A stretch of 64,000 nucleotides of DNA from Umezawaea endophytica (GCF_025061645.1 NZ_JANYMP010000002.1:622494-686493); one strand, 5' to 3'. Numbered from the stretch's first letter, positions 10,889 to 18,883 are shown. Numbers and translations: made by a program. Notes: generated from the sequence alone by a model not told the origin.

Positions 10889-11089
10889 GTGGACTACCGG
10901 TGGCGCTACCAGGACGAGCAGGGCCGCGAGGTCGACGGCCCGGCCGAGACCTTCGCCGACCAGAACGACGCCGAGGACTGGTTCAGCGCGCAGTGGCAGG
11001 AGCTGGCCGACGCGGGCATCACCCAGGTGACGCTGCTGCGCAGCGAGTCCGAGGTCTACGGCCCGATGTCGCTGGCCCAAGCGGACTAG
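10889..11089 (+). CDS. Small conserved protein of unknown function
   Basis: A 66-residue acidic soluble protein starting at GTG 10889, with AGGAGG about 5 nt upstream. It has aromatic residues at the N-terminus (DYRWRYQDE) and an EDWFSAQWQELADAG helix in the middle. I do not recognise a functional domain. It is divergent from cobU, and its TAG stop overlaps the stop of the convergent GNAT gene by four bases in the self-complementary CTAG. Codon use and the ribosome site support a real gene. Confidence 0.8.
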   Translation: MDYRWRYQDEQGREVDGPAETFADQNDAEDWFSAQWQELADAGITQVTLLRSESEVYGPMSLAQAD

Positions 11090-11466
11090 AGCCGCCGCAC
11101 CATCCCGTCCACCCGCTGGAAGCCGAGCTTCTCGTAGAACGGCCGCACGTCGTCGTCGCAGCAGAGCTGCACCTGGTACAGCTCCTCCACCAGGGACACC
11201 GCGACCTCGACCAGTGCTCGTCCGACGCCCCGGCCCTGGTGGCCGGGCAGCACCTCCAGCAGCGGGATGCTCGCCATCAGCACCCCGTCGGTCAGCACCG
11301 TGACGAACCCGACCACCTGGTCGCCGTCCATTGCGACCACCGCGTGCGCCGAGCCGCGCAGCAGCGCCAGGTGCTGTTCGGGTGAGGGCGGCGAGGGCCA
11401 GCCCACGAAGAAGCCGTCGAGCTGGTCGGGCCGCAGCCCCTCAACCGACGCGCGAAAATCGATCAT
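11086..11466 (-). CDS. GNAT-family N-acetyltransferase
   Basis: Predicted acetyl-CoA-dependent N-acyltransferase of 126 residues. The core motif A is IPLLEVLPGHQGRGVGRALV (about residues 67-86), with the acetyl-CoA pyrophosphate loop Q-G-R-G-V-G, and the C-terminal DDDVRPFYEKLGFQ is the usual Y/F segment of the fold. Substrate is unknown. It is transcribed toward the small plus-strand gene and overlaps its stop by four bases. A hairpin lies between it and the upstream aldo/keto reductase gene on the same strand, so it probably has its own promoter. Confidence 0.9.
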   Translation of the reverse strand: MIDFRASVEGLRPDQLDGFFVGWPSPPSPEQHLALLRGSAHAVVAMDGDQVVGFVTVLTDGVLMASIPLLEVLPGHQGRGVGRALVEVAVSLVEELYQVQLCCDDDVRPFYEKLGFQRVDGMVRRL

Positions 11467-11479
11467 CCCGGCACGGTAG

Positions 11480-11506
11480 GGCCCCGCGGGTGAACCCCGC
11501 AGGGCC
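11480..11506. terminator. Hairpin between the aldo/keto reductase and GNAT genes
   Basis: Stem GGCCC-GCGGG pairs with CCCGC-GGGCC, with one C/A mismatch and a five-base loop. It is placed 10 bp beyond the reductase stop. The T-run follows it on the plus strand, so action on the minus-strand transcript is uncertain. Confidence 0.55.
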
Positions 11507-11515
11507 TTTTCCGCA

Positions 11516-12502
11516 CTACACGGTGACGGTGAGCCTGGGGTCGGTCTCGGCCACCCCGTCGAGCACGGCGTCGATCTTCGCCAGCAGTTCGGCCTCGAGC
11601 TTCACGCCCGCCGCCTTCACGTTCTCGTTCACCTGGTCTGGGCGGGACGCGCCGATGATCGCCGAGGCCACGTTGGGGTTCTGGAGGACCCAGGCGACCG
11701 CGAGCTGGGCCAGGCTGAGGCCCGCCTCGTCGGCGAGGGGCTTGAGCTCCTGGACCTTGGCGAGCACGTCGTCGCGCATCCAGCGCGAGATCATCTTCGA
11801 GCCGTTCTCGTCGGTCGCCCGCGAGCCGTCGGGTGCCGGCTGACCCGGCGCGTACTTGCCGGTCAGGATGCCCTGCGCGATGGGGGAGAAGACGATCTGG
11901 CTCAGGCCCTCGCGTTCGGAGGTCGGCACGACCTGCGATTCGATGACCCGCCACAGCATCGAGTACTGCGGCTGGTTCGAGATGAACGGCACGTTCAGCT
12001 CACGGGCCAGCGCGGCGCCTCGGCTGATCTGCTCGGCGTTCCACTCCGACACGCCGATGTAGAGGGCCTTGCCGGAGCGGACGATGTCCGCGAACGCCAG
12101 CATGGTCTCCTCCAGCGGCACCGTCCGGTCGTACCGGTGCGCCTGGTAGAGGTCCACGTAGTCGGTCTGGAGCCGCTTCAGCGACCCGTCGATCGACTCC
12201 AGGACGTGCTTGCGCCCCAGGCCCTTGTCGTTCGGACCTTTGGGACCCGTGGGCCAGTACACCTTCGTGAACAGCTCGTACGAGGCGCGGCGCTCACCCT
12301 TCAGGGCGCGGCCGAGCACCTCCTCGGCCTTCGTGTTGGCGTACACGTCGGCCGTGTCGAACGTCGTGATGCCCGCGTCCAGAGCGGCCCGGACGCAGGC
12401 CGTCGCCTGGTCCTCCTCGACCTGCGAGCCGTGCGTGAGCCAGTTGCCGTACGAGATCTCGCTGATGTTCAGGCCGCTGCGGCCAAGACGTCGAAACTCC
12501 AT
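11516..12502 (-). CDS. Aldo/keto reductase family protein
   Basis: NADPH-dependent oxidoreductase of the AKR (beta/alpha)8 fold, 328 residues, most like the YghZ/Kv-beta-type branch. The catalytic tetrad is visible as DTADVY (Asp and Tyr, about residues 49-54), the Lys of FTKVYWP (about 79-81) and the His of YQAHRYD (about 118). Cofactor-binding residues lie in IIGASRPDQVNENVKA near the C-terminus. It starts at ATG 12502. It sits alone between the DUF3043 gene and the GNAT gene on the same strand. Substrate cannot be told from sequence. Confidence 0.93.
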   Translation of the reverse strand: MEFRRLGRSGLNISEISYGNWLTHGSQVEEDQATACVRAALDAGITTFDTADVYANTKAEEVLGRALKGERRASYELFTKVYWPTGPKGPNDKGLGRKHVLESIDGSLKRLQTDYVDLYQAHRYDRTVPLEETMLAFADIVRSGKALYIGVSEWNAEQISRGAALARELNVPFISNQPQYSMLWRVIESQVVPTSEREGLSQIVFSPIAQGILTGKYAPGQPAPDGSRATDENGSKMISRWMRDDVLAKVQELKPLADEAGLSLAQLAVAWVLQNPNVASAIIGASRPDQVNENVKAAGVKLEAELLAKIDAVLDGVAETDPRLTVTV

Positions 12503-12543
12503 GAGCCCGAGCCTAGACCGGTGTCGTTCGTCTTGCTAAGAAC

Positions 12544-13188
12544 CTACTTGATCGTGTCACTAGGCGAGACTCGTGGCTTCGGTACGCGCAAGCGGCGGAG
12601 CTGACTTGCCCTGATGAACGAGTACCAGCCGATCGACAAACCGCGAATCGTCTCGTTCGGGAACTTCGCTCGCACCTTCTTGGCGACGATGCGGCCGAGG
12701 ATGATGCCCTCCAGCACCATCGCCAGCAGCATGAACGTCGTCACCAGCGTCGCGTACTGCTGCACGATGACCAGCGGCGTCAGCAGCGCGGCGAACACCA
12801 CGATCGCCAGCGGCATGAACAGGCCCATGAGGTTGCGGCGCGCGTCGACCAGGTCGCGGATGTAGGCCTTGACCGGGCCGCGGTCGCGGGGCAGCAGGTA
12901 CTTCTCGTCGCCGGACATCATCTTCGCCCGGCGGTCGGCCGCGGCGGCGCGGCGTTCTTCCTTGGTGAGCTTGCTCTTGTTGCCGCGGGCGCGCTTGAGC
13001 GCCTCGCGCTGCGTGCGGGGAGGCGGCGGGACCGGGCCGGTCCGCCTGCCCTGCGCTTCGCGCCGCTTCGGGGTGGGACGACCCTTGCCCGGCGTGCGGC
13101 TCTTGTCGCCCTCGTCGGTCACCACCTCCGGGACGGTCTCGTCAACGGTGGCGGTGGTCTCGTCGGAGCTGCGGCGCAGGAACCTCAC
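12544..13188 (-). CDS. DUF3043 family membrane protein
   Basis: A 214-residue actinobacterial membrane protein of unknown function. The N-terminal ~100 residues are basic and disordered (GKGRPTPKRREAQGRR, then KLTKEERRAAAADRR), followed by a conserved DRGPVKAYIRDLVDARRN segment and two hydrophobic helices at about residues 125-146 and 150-175. A short basic tail ends the protein. The GTG start at 13188 gives the expected VRFLRR N-terminus; longer frames run into the divergent glycerate kinase promoter. Rv2206 in M. tuberculosis is the positional counterpart. Confidence 0.88.
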   Translation of the reverse strand: MRFLRRSSDETTATVDETVPEVVTDEGDKSRTPGKGRPTPKRREAQGRRTGPVPPPPRTQREALKRARGNKSKLTKEERRAAAADRRAKMMSGDEKYLLPRDRGPVKAYIRDLVDARRNLMGLFMPLAIVVFAALLTPLVIVQQYATLVTTFMLLAMVLEGIILGRIVAKKVRAKFPNETIRGLSIGWYSFIRASQLRRLRVPKPRVSPSDTIK

Positions 13189-13228
13189 CCGACAAGGGTA
13201 TGACAGTCCGTTCCGTACCCTTCGCGAG

Positions 13229-14233
13229 GTGCGCGTACTGGTGGCTCCTGACTGCTTCGGCGGGACCCTGACGGCGGGCGAGGCGGCCTCGGCCATCGCC
13301 GACGGCTGGCGGGCGACCGCTCCCGACGACGAACTCCTGCTGCGGCCGCTGGCCGACGGCGGGCCTGGTTTCGTCGACGTCCTGCACGCCGCGCTGGGCG
13401 GTGAACTGCACGTGGTCGAGGTCACCGGCCCGCTCGGCACGCCCGTGCCCGCGCGGTGGCTGGAGCACGACGGCACGGCCTACATCGAGTCCGCCGAGGC
13501 GTGCGGCCTGCACCTCGTGCCCGCCGACCAGCGGGCCGAGTGGTGCGAGCGCGCCACCACCCGCGGTGTCGGCGAACTGGTCCTCGCCGCTTCCGGGGCG
13601 CACACGATCGTGGTCGGCCTCGGGGGCTCCGGCACCACCGACGGCGGCGAGGGCCTGCTGTCCGTCGTGACCGACGTCACCGCCCGGCTGGTCGCCGCGT
13701 CCGACGTGGAGAACCCGCTGCTCGGCCCGCACGGCGCCGCGGCCACGTTCGGCCCGCAGAAGGGCGCCTCCCCGGAGGCCGTCGCACGCCTGGAGGCCAG
13801 GCTGGCGGGCATGGACCGCCTGCGCGACGTCCGCGACCTGCCGGGAGCGGGCGCGGCGGGCGGCCTCGGCGCGGCCCTGCTGGCACTGGGCGCCACCGTC
13901 ACGTCCGGCGCGGGCCTGGTGCGGGAGTTGACCGGCCTGGACGCCGCCCTCGCCGCCGCCGACCTGGCCATCACCGGCGAGGGCAGCTTCGACTGGCAGT
14001 CGCTGCGGGGCAAGCTGGTCACCGCGGTCGCCTCCGGCGCGTCGGCCCGCGGCATCCCCTGCCTGGTGCTCGCGGGCCAGGTCAGCGTCGGTCGCCGGGA
14101 GGCGGGCGCGGCGGGCATCACCGACTCCTACGCGGTCGCCGAGCACGCGGGTTCCGTGGCCGCCGCCATGGCCGATCCCGCCGGGACGCTCGGCGCCCTC
14201 GCGGCCCAGGTCGCGGGACAGTGGTCACGGTGA
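13229..14233 (+). CDS. Glycerate kinase
   Basis: Phosphorylates D-glycerate with ATP (2- versus 3-position not decidable here). It has 334 residues. Family features are the N-terminal VLVAPDCFGGTLTAGEAA and PLADGGPGFVDVL, the central GLGGSGTTDGGEGLL glycine-rich loop, and ITGEGSFDWQSLRGK in the C-terminal part. The GTG at 13229 is chosen because it begins directly with VRVLVAPD and leaves 40 bp to the divergent DUF3043 start. It is slightly short for the family, which is common in Actinobacteria. Rv2205c is the positional counterpart. Confidence 0.9.
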   Translation: MRVLVAPDCFGGTLTAGEAASAIADGWRATAPDDELLLRPLADGGPGFVDVLHAALGGELHVVEVTGPLGTPVPARWLEHDGTAYIESAEACGLHLVPADQRAEWCERATTRGVGELVLAASGAHTIVVGLGGSGTTDGGEGLLSVVTDVTARLVAASDVENPLLGPHGAAATFGPQKGASPEAVARLEARLAGMDRLRDVRDLPGAGAAGGLGAALLALGATVTSGAGLVRELTGLDAALAAADLAITGEGSFDWQSLRGKLVTAVASGASARGIPCLVLAGQVSVGRREAGAAGITDSYAVAEHAGSVAAAMADPAGTLGALAAQVAGQWSR

Positions 14234-14337
14234 CGTCCGACTTGTCGGCCTCCTGTGCCACCATGGGTGGTGGAACAAAGCGGGTACCGCCCGTGTTGAC
14301 AGGGCTGACCGCCCGTTTCGACCTCTGAGGGAGAGCT

Positions 14338-14727
14338 ATGACCACCGCTCAGGACGCAGCAGCCTCCACCGAAGCAGCCGCACCGGCTCCTGAAGCGCCC
14401 ACGCACGGCGTGACGCTCACCGACCAGGCGGCCGCGAAGGCGAAGGCGCTGCTCGACCAGGAGGGCCGCGATGACATGCACCTGCGCATCGCCGTCCAGC
14501 CCGGCGGCTGCGCGGGCCTCCGCTACCAGCTCTTCTTCGACGAGCGCAGTCTCGACGGTGACGCCGTCCGCGACTTCGGCGGCATGAAGGTCGCCGTCGA
14601 CCGGATGAGCGCGCCGTACGTCGAGGGTGCCGTCATCGACTTCGTGGACACCATCGAGAAGCAGGGCTTCACGATCGAGAACCCGAACGCGGGCGGCTCG
14701 TGCGCCTGCGGCGACTCGTTCCACTAG
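14338..14727 (+). CDS. erpA: ErpA/HesB-type iron-sulfur cluster insertion protein
   Basis: A-type carrier that binds and delivers Fe-S clusters, cytoplasmic. It has 129 residues, with an Ala/Pro-rich N-terminal extension of about 22 residues before the conserved VTLTDQAAAKAKALL. The three ligand cysteines are C58 (PGGCAGLRY), C122 and C124 (GGSCACGDSF). The ATG at 14338 follows GAGGGAGAG. It stands alone, with its own upstream region containing TTGACA at 14296, and ends in a strong terminator. Nearby respiratory genes (Rieske protein, oxidase) are possible clients, which is an inference. Confidence 0.92.
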   Translation: MTTAQDAAASTEAAAPAPEAPTHGVTLTDQAAAKAKALLDQEGRDDMHLRIAVQPGGCAGLRYQLFFDERSLDGDAVRDFGGMKVAVDRMSAPYVEGAVIDFVDTIEKQGFTIENPNAGGSCACGDSFH

Positions 14728-14736
14728 TCCTCACCG

Positions 14737-14775
14737 CGAAAGGGCGGCCACCCCACCGGGGCGGCCGCCCTTTCG
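14737..14775. terminator. Terminator between erpA and the 49-aa ORF
   Basis: A 13-bp perfect stem CGAAAGGGCGGCC (14737-14749) pairs with 14763-14775 across a 13-base loop. It lies between two convergent genes and can serve both. Confidence 0.85.
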
Positions 14776-14802
14776 GCGTTCCGCCGGGTGGGGTGGCGGA
14801 AC

Positions 14803-14952
14803 TCAGACGCCGTAGTCGTTGAGCGCGTCGAACCGCCGCGCCGTGCTCTCGTCGACCTCCCACGAGGCGGCGGCGCGGGGTGCGGGCAGCGGGTGCTCCG
14901 CGTGCGTGATCGAGCGCGGGATACCGGCGCAGTCCTCGATCAACTCGGTCAT
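14803..14952 (-). CDS. Small ORF, 49 residues, unknown function
   Basis: An ATG at 14952 opens 49 codons (start MTELIEDC, end FDALNDYGV) closed by TGA. Nearly all codons end in G or C, as in real genes of this genome, and AGAGG lies 8 nt upstream. It has one cysteine (residue 8), no membrane segment, and an acidic C-terminal half WEVDESTARRFDAL likely to be helical. It is isolated between two strong terminators (14737-14775 and 15059-15092), so it needs its own promoter, and that region holds two dyads. It could be a small regulatory or structural protein. A peptide precursor is possible, but no maturation genes are next to it: asnB nearby looks like the metabolic enzyme. I do not recognise a family. 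Confidence 0.65.
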   Translation of the reverse strand: MTELIEDCAGIPRSITHAEHPLPAPRAAASWEVDESTARRFDALNDYGV

Positions 14953-14981
14953 GGTGGCAGCCTCTGGCGTAGTCACCCCCC

Positions 14982-15029
14982 GACCGTAGGACGCACGGTC
15001 TGACCTGCGATAGCCCTACCAAACGGTAG
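14982..15029 (-). promoter_or_regulatory. Two inverted repeats in the promoter region of the 49-aa ORF
   Basis: GACCGT-7 nt-ACGGTC (14982-15000) and CTACC-AAAC-GGTAG (15016-15029) lie 30-77 bp upstream of the small ORF start. They could be operator half-sites. No convincing -10/-35 pair was recognised. Confidence 0.4.
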
Positions 15030-15058
15030 TCTCCGGCCGGGTGAGCCACCCCACCGCG

Positions 15059-15092
15059 CGCGAAAGCCCCCGCCGAGGCGGGGGCTTTCGCG
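15059..15092. terminator. Terminator downstream of asnB
   Basis: A 16-bp perfect complement, CGCGAAAGCCCCCGCC (15059-15074) with 15077-15092, lies 9 bp beyond the asnB stop. The innermost pairs probably open to form the loop. Confidence 0.85.
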
Positions 15093-15101
15093 GTCCAGCG
15101 G

Positions 15102-17030
15102 CTACAGCTTGACGGGGTAGTGCGGCTCGGGCACGACGGGGGAGATGCGCCCCTCGACGAAGATCCCGTGCCACAGCATGAAGACCAGCAGCGCCCAGAT
15201 GCGGCGGCTGTGGTCCTGCACGTTGCTGCGGTGCTCCTCGATGATCCGCCGCACCGCGGCCTTGTCGATGTACTGGTCCGTCTGCGACTCGGCCACGATC
15301 TGCAACGACCAGTCGTGCATCTCCTCCTTCAACCAGTGCCGGATCGGCACCGGGAAGCCGAGCTTGCGGCGGTTGATGACGTGCGACGGGATGATGTCGC
15401 GGATCGCCTTGCGGAGCGCGTACTTCGTCGTGTCCTTGGTGATCTTCAGCTCGGACGGGATCTGCGAGGCGATCTTGAAGACCTCGGGGTCCAGGAACGG
15501 GACGCGCAGCTCCAGCGAGTTCGCCATGGTCACCTTGTCGGCCTTGACCAGGATGTCGCCGCGCAGCCAGGTGAACAGGTCCACGTGCTGCATGCGGGTC
15601 ACCGGGTCCCAGTTCGCCGACTCGCGGTAGGCCTGGGCGGTGGCGTCCATGTGCGTCACGCTCGGGTCGTACGTCTTGAGCACCGCGCGGACCTGGTCGT
15701 CCATGAAGATGCGCGCGTTGCCGTAGTAGCGCTCCTCCAGCGTGAGCGCCCCGCGGCGCAGCAGGTCCTTGCCGCGCACGCCCTGCGGGATCTTCGTGGA
15801 GACCTTGCCCATCGCCTTGCGCAGCGCGCCGGGCACCTTCTCGAACGGCGCCAGCGACAGCGGCTCGCGGTAGATCGTGTAGCCGCCGAACAGCTCGTCC
15901 GCGCCCTCACCGGACAGCACGACCTTCACGTGCTGGCGGGCTTCGCGGGCGATGAACCACAGCGGCACGAGCGCCGGGTCCGCCACCGGGTCGTCCAGGT
16001 ACCAGGTGATCAGCGGCAGGGAGTCCATCATCTCCTGCGCGGTCACGGTCCGGACGACGTGCTTCACGCCGATCGCGGCGGCCGACTCGGCGGCCACGTC
16101 GACCTCGGAGAAGCCCGAGCGCTCGAAGCCCGTGGTGAAGGTGATCAGGTCCGGGTTGTGCTCCTTGGCCAGCGCGGCGATGACCGTGGAGTCGATGCCG
16201 CCGGACAGGAACGAGCCGACCGTCACGTCCGCGCGCATGTGCTTGGCCACGGAGTCGCGCAGCGCCTCGGCGATCTCGTCGTACAGGCGGTTCTCGTCCG
16301 ACTCGCCGCGGACCGCGCGCGGCCGGAAGGTCGCCGGGAAGTACCGCTCCATGACCGGCTTGCCGCCGGGGCGGATGGTGAACGAGGTGCCGGACTCGAT
16401 GCGCCGGATGTCGCCGTGCAGCGACTCGGGCTCGGGCACGTACTGGAGGATCAGGTAGTGCTGGAGCGCCTTGCGGTCCAGCGCGGGCCGGATGCCGATG
16501 GTGTCCGCGAGGGCGAGCACGCTCTTCTTCTCGCTGGACAGCGCGACGCCGTTCGGGCCGACCGCGTAGTACAGCGGCTTGATGCCGAACGGGTCCCGCG
16601 CGCCGAAGACGACCTTGCGCTGCGAGTCCCAGATCAGGAACGCGAACATGCCGCGCAGCCGCGCCACGGCGGCCGGGCCGAGGTAGTGGTAGGCCGCGAC
16701 GATGGTCTCGGTGTCGCCGTCCGTCGAGAAGCGCGCGCCGTACTTGCTCGTCAGCTCCGCCCGCAGCTCCAGGTAGTTGTAGATCTCGCCGTTGAACAGG
16801 ATCGTGTACCGACCCGGCTCCTCCGGCGGTCCCCACGGCATGGGCTGGTGGGAGTGCTCGACGTCGATGATCGACAGGCGGTTGAAGCCCCAGACCACCT
16901 CGTCGCCCTGCCACGTCCCGCTCTCGTCAGGCCCGCGGTGCCGCTGGCAGCGCAGCGCCGCCGCCACCGCGGAGCGCGCGTGCTCTGCCTCGTTCTTGCC
17001 AGGGCTAACCAGTCCCACGAAGCCGCACAC
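15102..17030 (-). CDS. asnB: Asparagine synthase (glutamine-hydrolysing)
   Basis: Makes asparagine from aspartate, glutamine and ATP. It has 642 residues. The GTG at 17030 is chosen because the second codon is then cysteine (C2), the nucleophile of class II glutamine amidotransferases; AAAGGTG lies about 9 nt upstream, and longer reading frames would bury it. The glutaminase domain (2-210) has the RHRGPDESG and NGEIYNYLELR segments. The synthase domain has the ATP pyrophosphatase loop SGGIDSTV and LSGEGADELFGGY. The gene is divergent from ctaC. Rv2201 is the counterpart. This larger subtype also occurs in cell-wall amidation roles in relatives, so a housekeeping Asn role is likely but not certain. 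Confidence 0.93.
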   Translation of the reverse strand: MCGFVGLVSPGKNEAEHARSAVAAALRCQRHRGPDESGTWQGDEVVWGFNRLSIIDVEHSHQPMPWGPPEEPGRYTILFNGEIYNYLELRAELTSKYGARFSTDGDTETIVAAYHYLGPAAVARLRGMFAFLIWDSQRKVVFGARDPFGIKPLYYAVGPNGVALSSEKKSVLALADTIGIRPALDRKALQHYLILQYVPEPESLHGDIRRIESGTSFTIRPGGKPVMERYFPATFRPRAVRGESDENRLYDEIAEALRDSVAKHMRADVTVGSFLSGGIDSTVIAALAKEHNPDLITFTTGFERSGFSEVDVAAESAAAIGVKHVVRTVTAQEMMDSLPLITWYLDDPVADPALVPLWFIAREARQHVKVVLSGEGADELFGGYTIYREPLSLAPFEKVPGALRKAMGKVSTKIPQGVRGKDLLRRGALTLEERYYGNARIFMDDQVRAVLKTYDPSVTHMDATAQAYRESANWDPVTRMQHVDLFTWLRGDILVKADKVTMANSLELRVPFLDPEVFKIASQIPSELKITKDTTKYALRKAIRDIIPSHVINRRKLGFPVPIRHWLKEEMHDWSLQIVAESQTDQYIDKAAVRRIIEEHRSNVQDHSRRIWALLVFMLWHGIFVEGRISPVVPEPHYPVKL

Positions 17031-17262
17031 AGCGATTGGCACCTTTCGTGTCGCGTGTAAGGAAGGCACCAGTATGCCGGGGTGGCTCGGTGTGACCGAA
17101 ACTGCACTACGGCGCACTGCCCCCGAGCGGTGCGCCCCACCGTGCTGAGCTACGCTCCCGCATGATCCCGGCCAGGAATTCCTCTCGGTCGGACAGCGTG
17201 TTTTTCACCGGCCCGCAGACCACCACCGCGGGCCGCGCACCGTCTTTGAGGAGGCGCGAGCA

Positions 17263-18198
17263 GTGGGCCTGAAGGAGGGCACCAGGGCAGCACGGACGGC
17301 CAAGGTCGCCGGGCTGGTAGGCCTGGTAGGCATCGGGGCCACCGGTTGCTCCACGGACGAGGTCCTGCGCTTCGGATGGCCCGTGGCCGTCACGCCGCAG
17401 GCCGAGAGGATGCGCGAGCTGTGGACCTGGTCCGTGGTCGCCGCGCTCGTCGTGGGTGTGATCGTCTGGGGACTGATCGCGTGGTCGATCGCGTTCCACC
17501 GCAAGAAGAGCGAGGAACTGCCTCGCCAGACGGCGTACAACCTGCCGCTGGAACTCGTGCTCATCGTCGTTCCGACGATCATCGTGGCGGTTCTCTTCTA
17601 CTTCACCGCGATCACCCAGAACTACGTCACGGACAAGTCGAAGCCCGCTGACGTCACGGTCGACGTGATCGCGTTCCAGTGGAACTGGGAGTTCCAGTAC
17701 CCCGGTTTCAAGACCGAGGACGCGAACCAGGCCGTGAGCACCATCGGCAGCTCCGGCGAGGTCCCGCTGCTCGTGCTGCCCGCCGGCAAGTCGATCCGCT
17801 TCACGCTGAGGTCGACCGACGTCATCCACTCCTTCTTCGTGCCGGAGTTCCACTTCAAGCGGGACGTCTTCCCCGAGCCGAAGAAGAACAACCAGGACGA
17901 CGTCTTCCAGATCGACCAGATCGACCGTCCGGGCTCCTTCGTAGGCCGCTGCGCCGAACTGTGCGGCACCTACCACTCGGTGATGAACTTCGAGGTCCGC
18001 GCCCTCGAGTCGGCCGACTTCGACAAGTACATCAAGCTGCGCCAGCAGGTCAACGAGAAGACCGGCAAGACCTACACGGCCGCCGAGGCTCTCACCGAGC
18101 TGAACTGCGCCGACTGGTGCACGCCGCACGCGACCACGACCGAGCCCTTCAACACCGATCGGACCGCCCGCGAGGCGTCCGGCGGCGGCTCGAAGTAG
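17263..18198 (+). CDS. ctaC: Cytochrome c oxidase subunit II
   Basis: CuA-bearing subunit of the aa3 oxidase, anchored in the membrane with its globular domain outside. It has 311 residues. The N-terminus is a lipoprotein-type signal with lipobox GATGC (C29), followed by two transmembrane helices (about 55-78 and 98-120). The cupredoxin domain carries HSFFVPEF and the CuA ligand block GRCAELCGTYHSVM. The GTG at 17263 follows GAGGAGG. An extended C-terminus is typical of actinobacterial CtaC, which works with the diheme QcrC rather than a soluble cytochrome c. ctaF follows 33 nt downstream. Confidence 0.96.
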   Translation: MGLKEGTRAARTAKVAGLVGLVGIGATGCSTDEVLRFGWPVAVTPQAERMRELWTWSVVAALVVGVIVWGLIAWSIAFHRKKSEELPRQTAYNLPLELVLIVVPTIIVAVLFYFTAITQNYVTDKSKPADVTVDVIAFQWNWEFQYPGFKTEDANQAVSTIGSSGEVPLLVLPAGKSIRFTLRSTDVIHSFFVPEFHFKRDVFPEPKKNNQDDVFQIDQIDRPGSFVGRCAELCGTYHSVMNFEVRALESADFDKYIKLRQQVNEKTGKTYTAAEALTELNCADWCTPHATTTEPFNTDRTAREASGGGSK

Positions 18199-18231
18199 TC
18201 CGGGCAGCGAGCACGAGAGCGAGGAAGAACA

Positions 18232-18630
18232 ATGAAGGTCGAAGCCCGGATTTTTGACTTGATCACCGTCTTCTCATTCCTGATGGCCGTCGTCTACGGC
18301 GTCTGGTCGAAGGAACCGGTGGGCATCGTGGCCCTGGCACTGACCGGCGGCCTGGCACTGATCGTCGGCACCTACTTCCGCTTCGTCTCACGCCGAATCG
18401 AACAGCGCCCAGAAGACAACCCCAACGCAGAAATCAGCGACGGCGCAGGCGACCTGGGCTTCTTCAGCCCAGGAAGCTACTGGCCCATCGCCCTGGCCGC
18501 CTCAGCAGCAATCGCAGGCCTGGCAATGGCCTTCTGGCACATCTGGCTACTGGTAATCGCAGTAGCACTACTGCTGATCACCATCGGCGGCCTGGTCTTC
18601 GAATACCACACCGGCCCCAACCACGAGTAG
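18232..18630 (+). CDS. ctaF: Cytochrome c oxidase subunit IV
   Basis: Small actinobacterial subunit of the aa3 oxidase. It has 132 residues and four predicted hydrophobic helices: about 8-28 and 30-48, then 82-100 and 104-124. The ATG follows GAGGAAG. It is co-transcribed with ctaC. Codons change within the gene: the last ~240 bases use A-ending codons such as GCA, GTA, CTA and CCA, which the first half and ctaC avoid. This change occurs on the side facing repeat copy 1. A strong terminator follows. Confidence 0.93.
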   Translation: MKVEARIFDLITVFSFLMAVVYGVWSKEPVGIVALALTGGLALIVGTYFRFVSRRIEQRPEDNPNAEISDGAGDLGFFSPGSYWPIALAASAAIAGLAMAFWHIWLLVIAVALLLITIGGLVFEYHTGPNHE

Positions 18631-18647
18631 CAACAGCACACAGCGAA

Positions 18648-18678
18648 AAAAGGGCCGCCCCACCGGGGCGGCCCTTTT
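18648..18678 (+). terminator. Terminator after ctaF
   Basis: A 14-bp perfect stem AAAAGGGCCGCCCC (18648-18661) pairs with 18665-18678, has a three-base loop, and is followed by a pyrimidine run TTTTCTCTTT. Confidence 0.9.
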
Positions 18679-18768
18679 CTCTTTGCTCTGCTGTACTTGC
18701 TCTGCTTTGCTCTACCCGCCTGAAAAGCCGATTGACCACCCACAGGCAGCCACGGTATCCCTAAAACC

Positions 18769-18883
18769 GTGGCCGATTTTACTTGGGGTTTTTGGCGCTA
18801 AACTCAGTCGGGCGGCAAGCTCTCCACCTGCCGTTTTGGCCCGACTAGCGCCAAAAAGAGGGGCCCCAAGTCAAATCGGCCAC
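18769..18883 (+). repeat. 115-bp palindromic intergenic element, copy 1
   Basis: Imperfect long hairpin. Outer arms GTGGCCGATTT and AAATCGGCCAC, then ACTTGGGG/CCCCAAGT after one mismatch. Next TTTTTGGCGCTA/TAGCGCCAAAAA with a GAGGGG bulge on the 3' side, then GTCGGGC/GCCCGAC. The apex carries a small GGCA/TGCC hairpin. It is identical over 115 bp to copy 2 (inverted) and has one difference from copy 3. It lies in a convergent gap between ctaF and the acyltransferase. The remaining bases of the 18631-18961 gap hold the ctaF terminator and C/A-rich sequence with two CCACGCTGGAACC direct repeats (18885 and 18909). Short ORFs across it are translation artefacts. Confidence 0.9.

Noticed and set aside
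14296-14324. TTGACA promoter before erpA
   Set aside because: The -35 is perfect but no reasonable -10 lies 16-18 bases downstream; not enough to call.
14803-17030. Lasso-peptide or RiPP cluster (small ORF plus AsnB-type gene)
   Set aside because: AsnB here has C2, a complete glutaminase domain and is the conserved metabolic gene; no leader peptidase, B1/B2 or transporter is adjacent.
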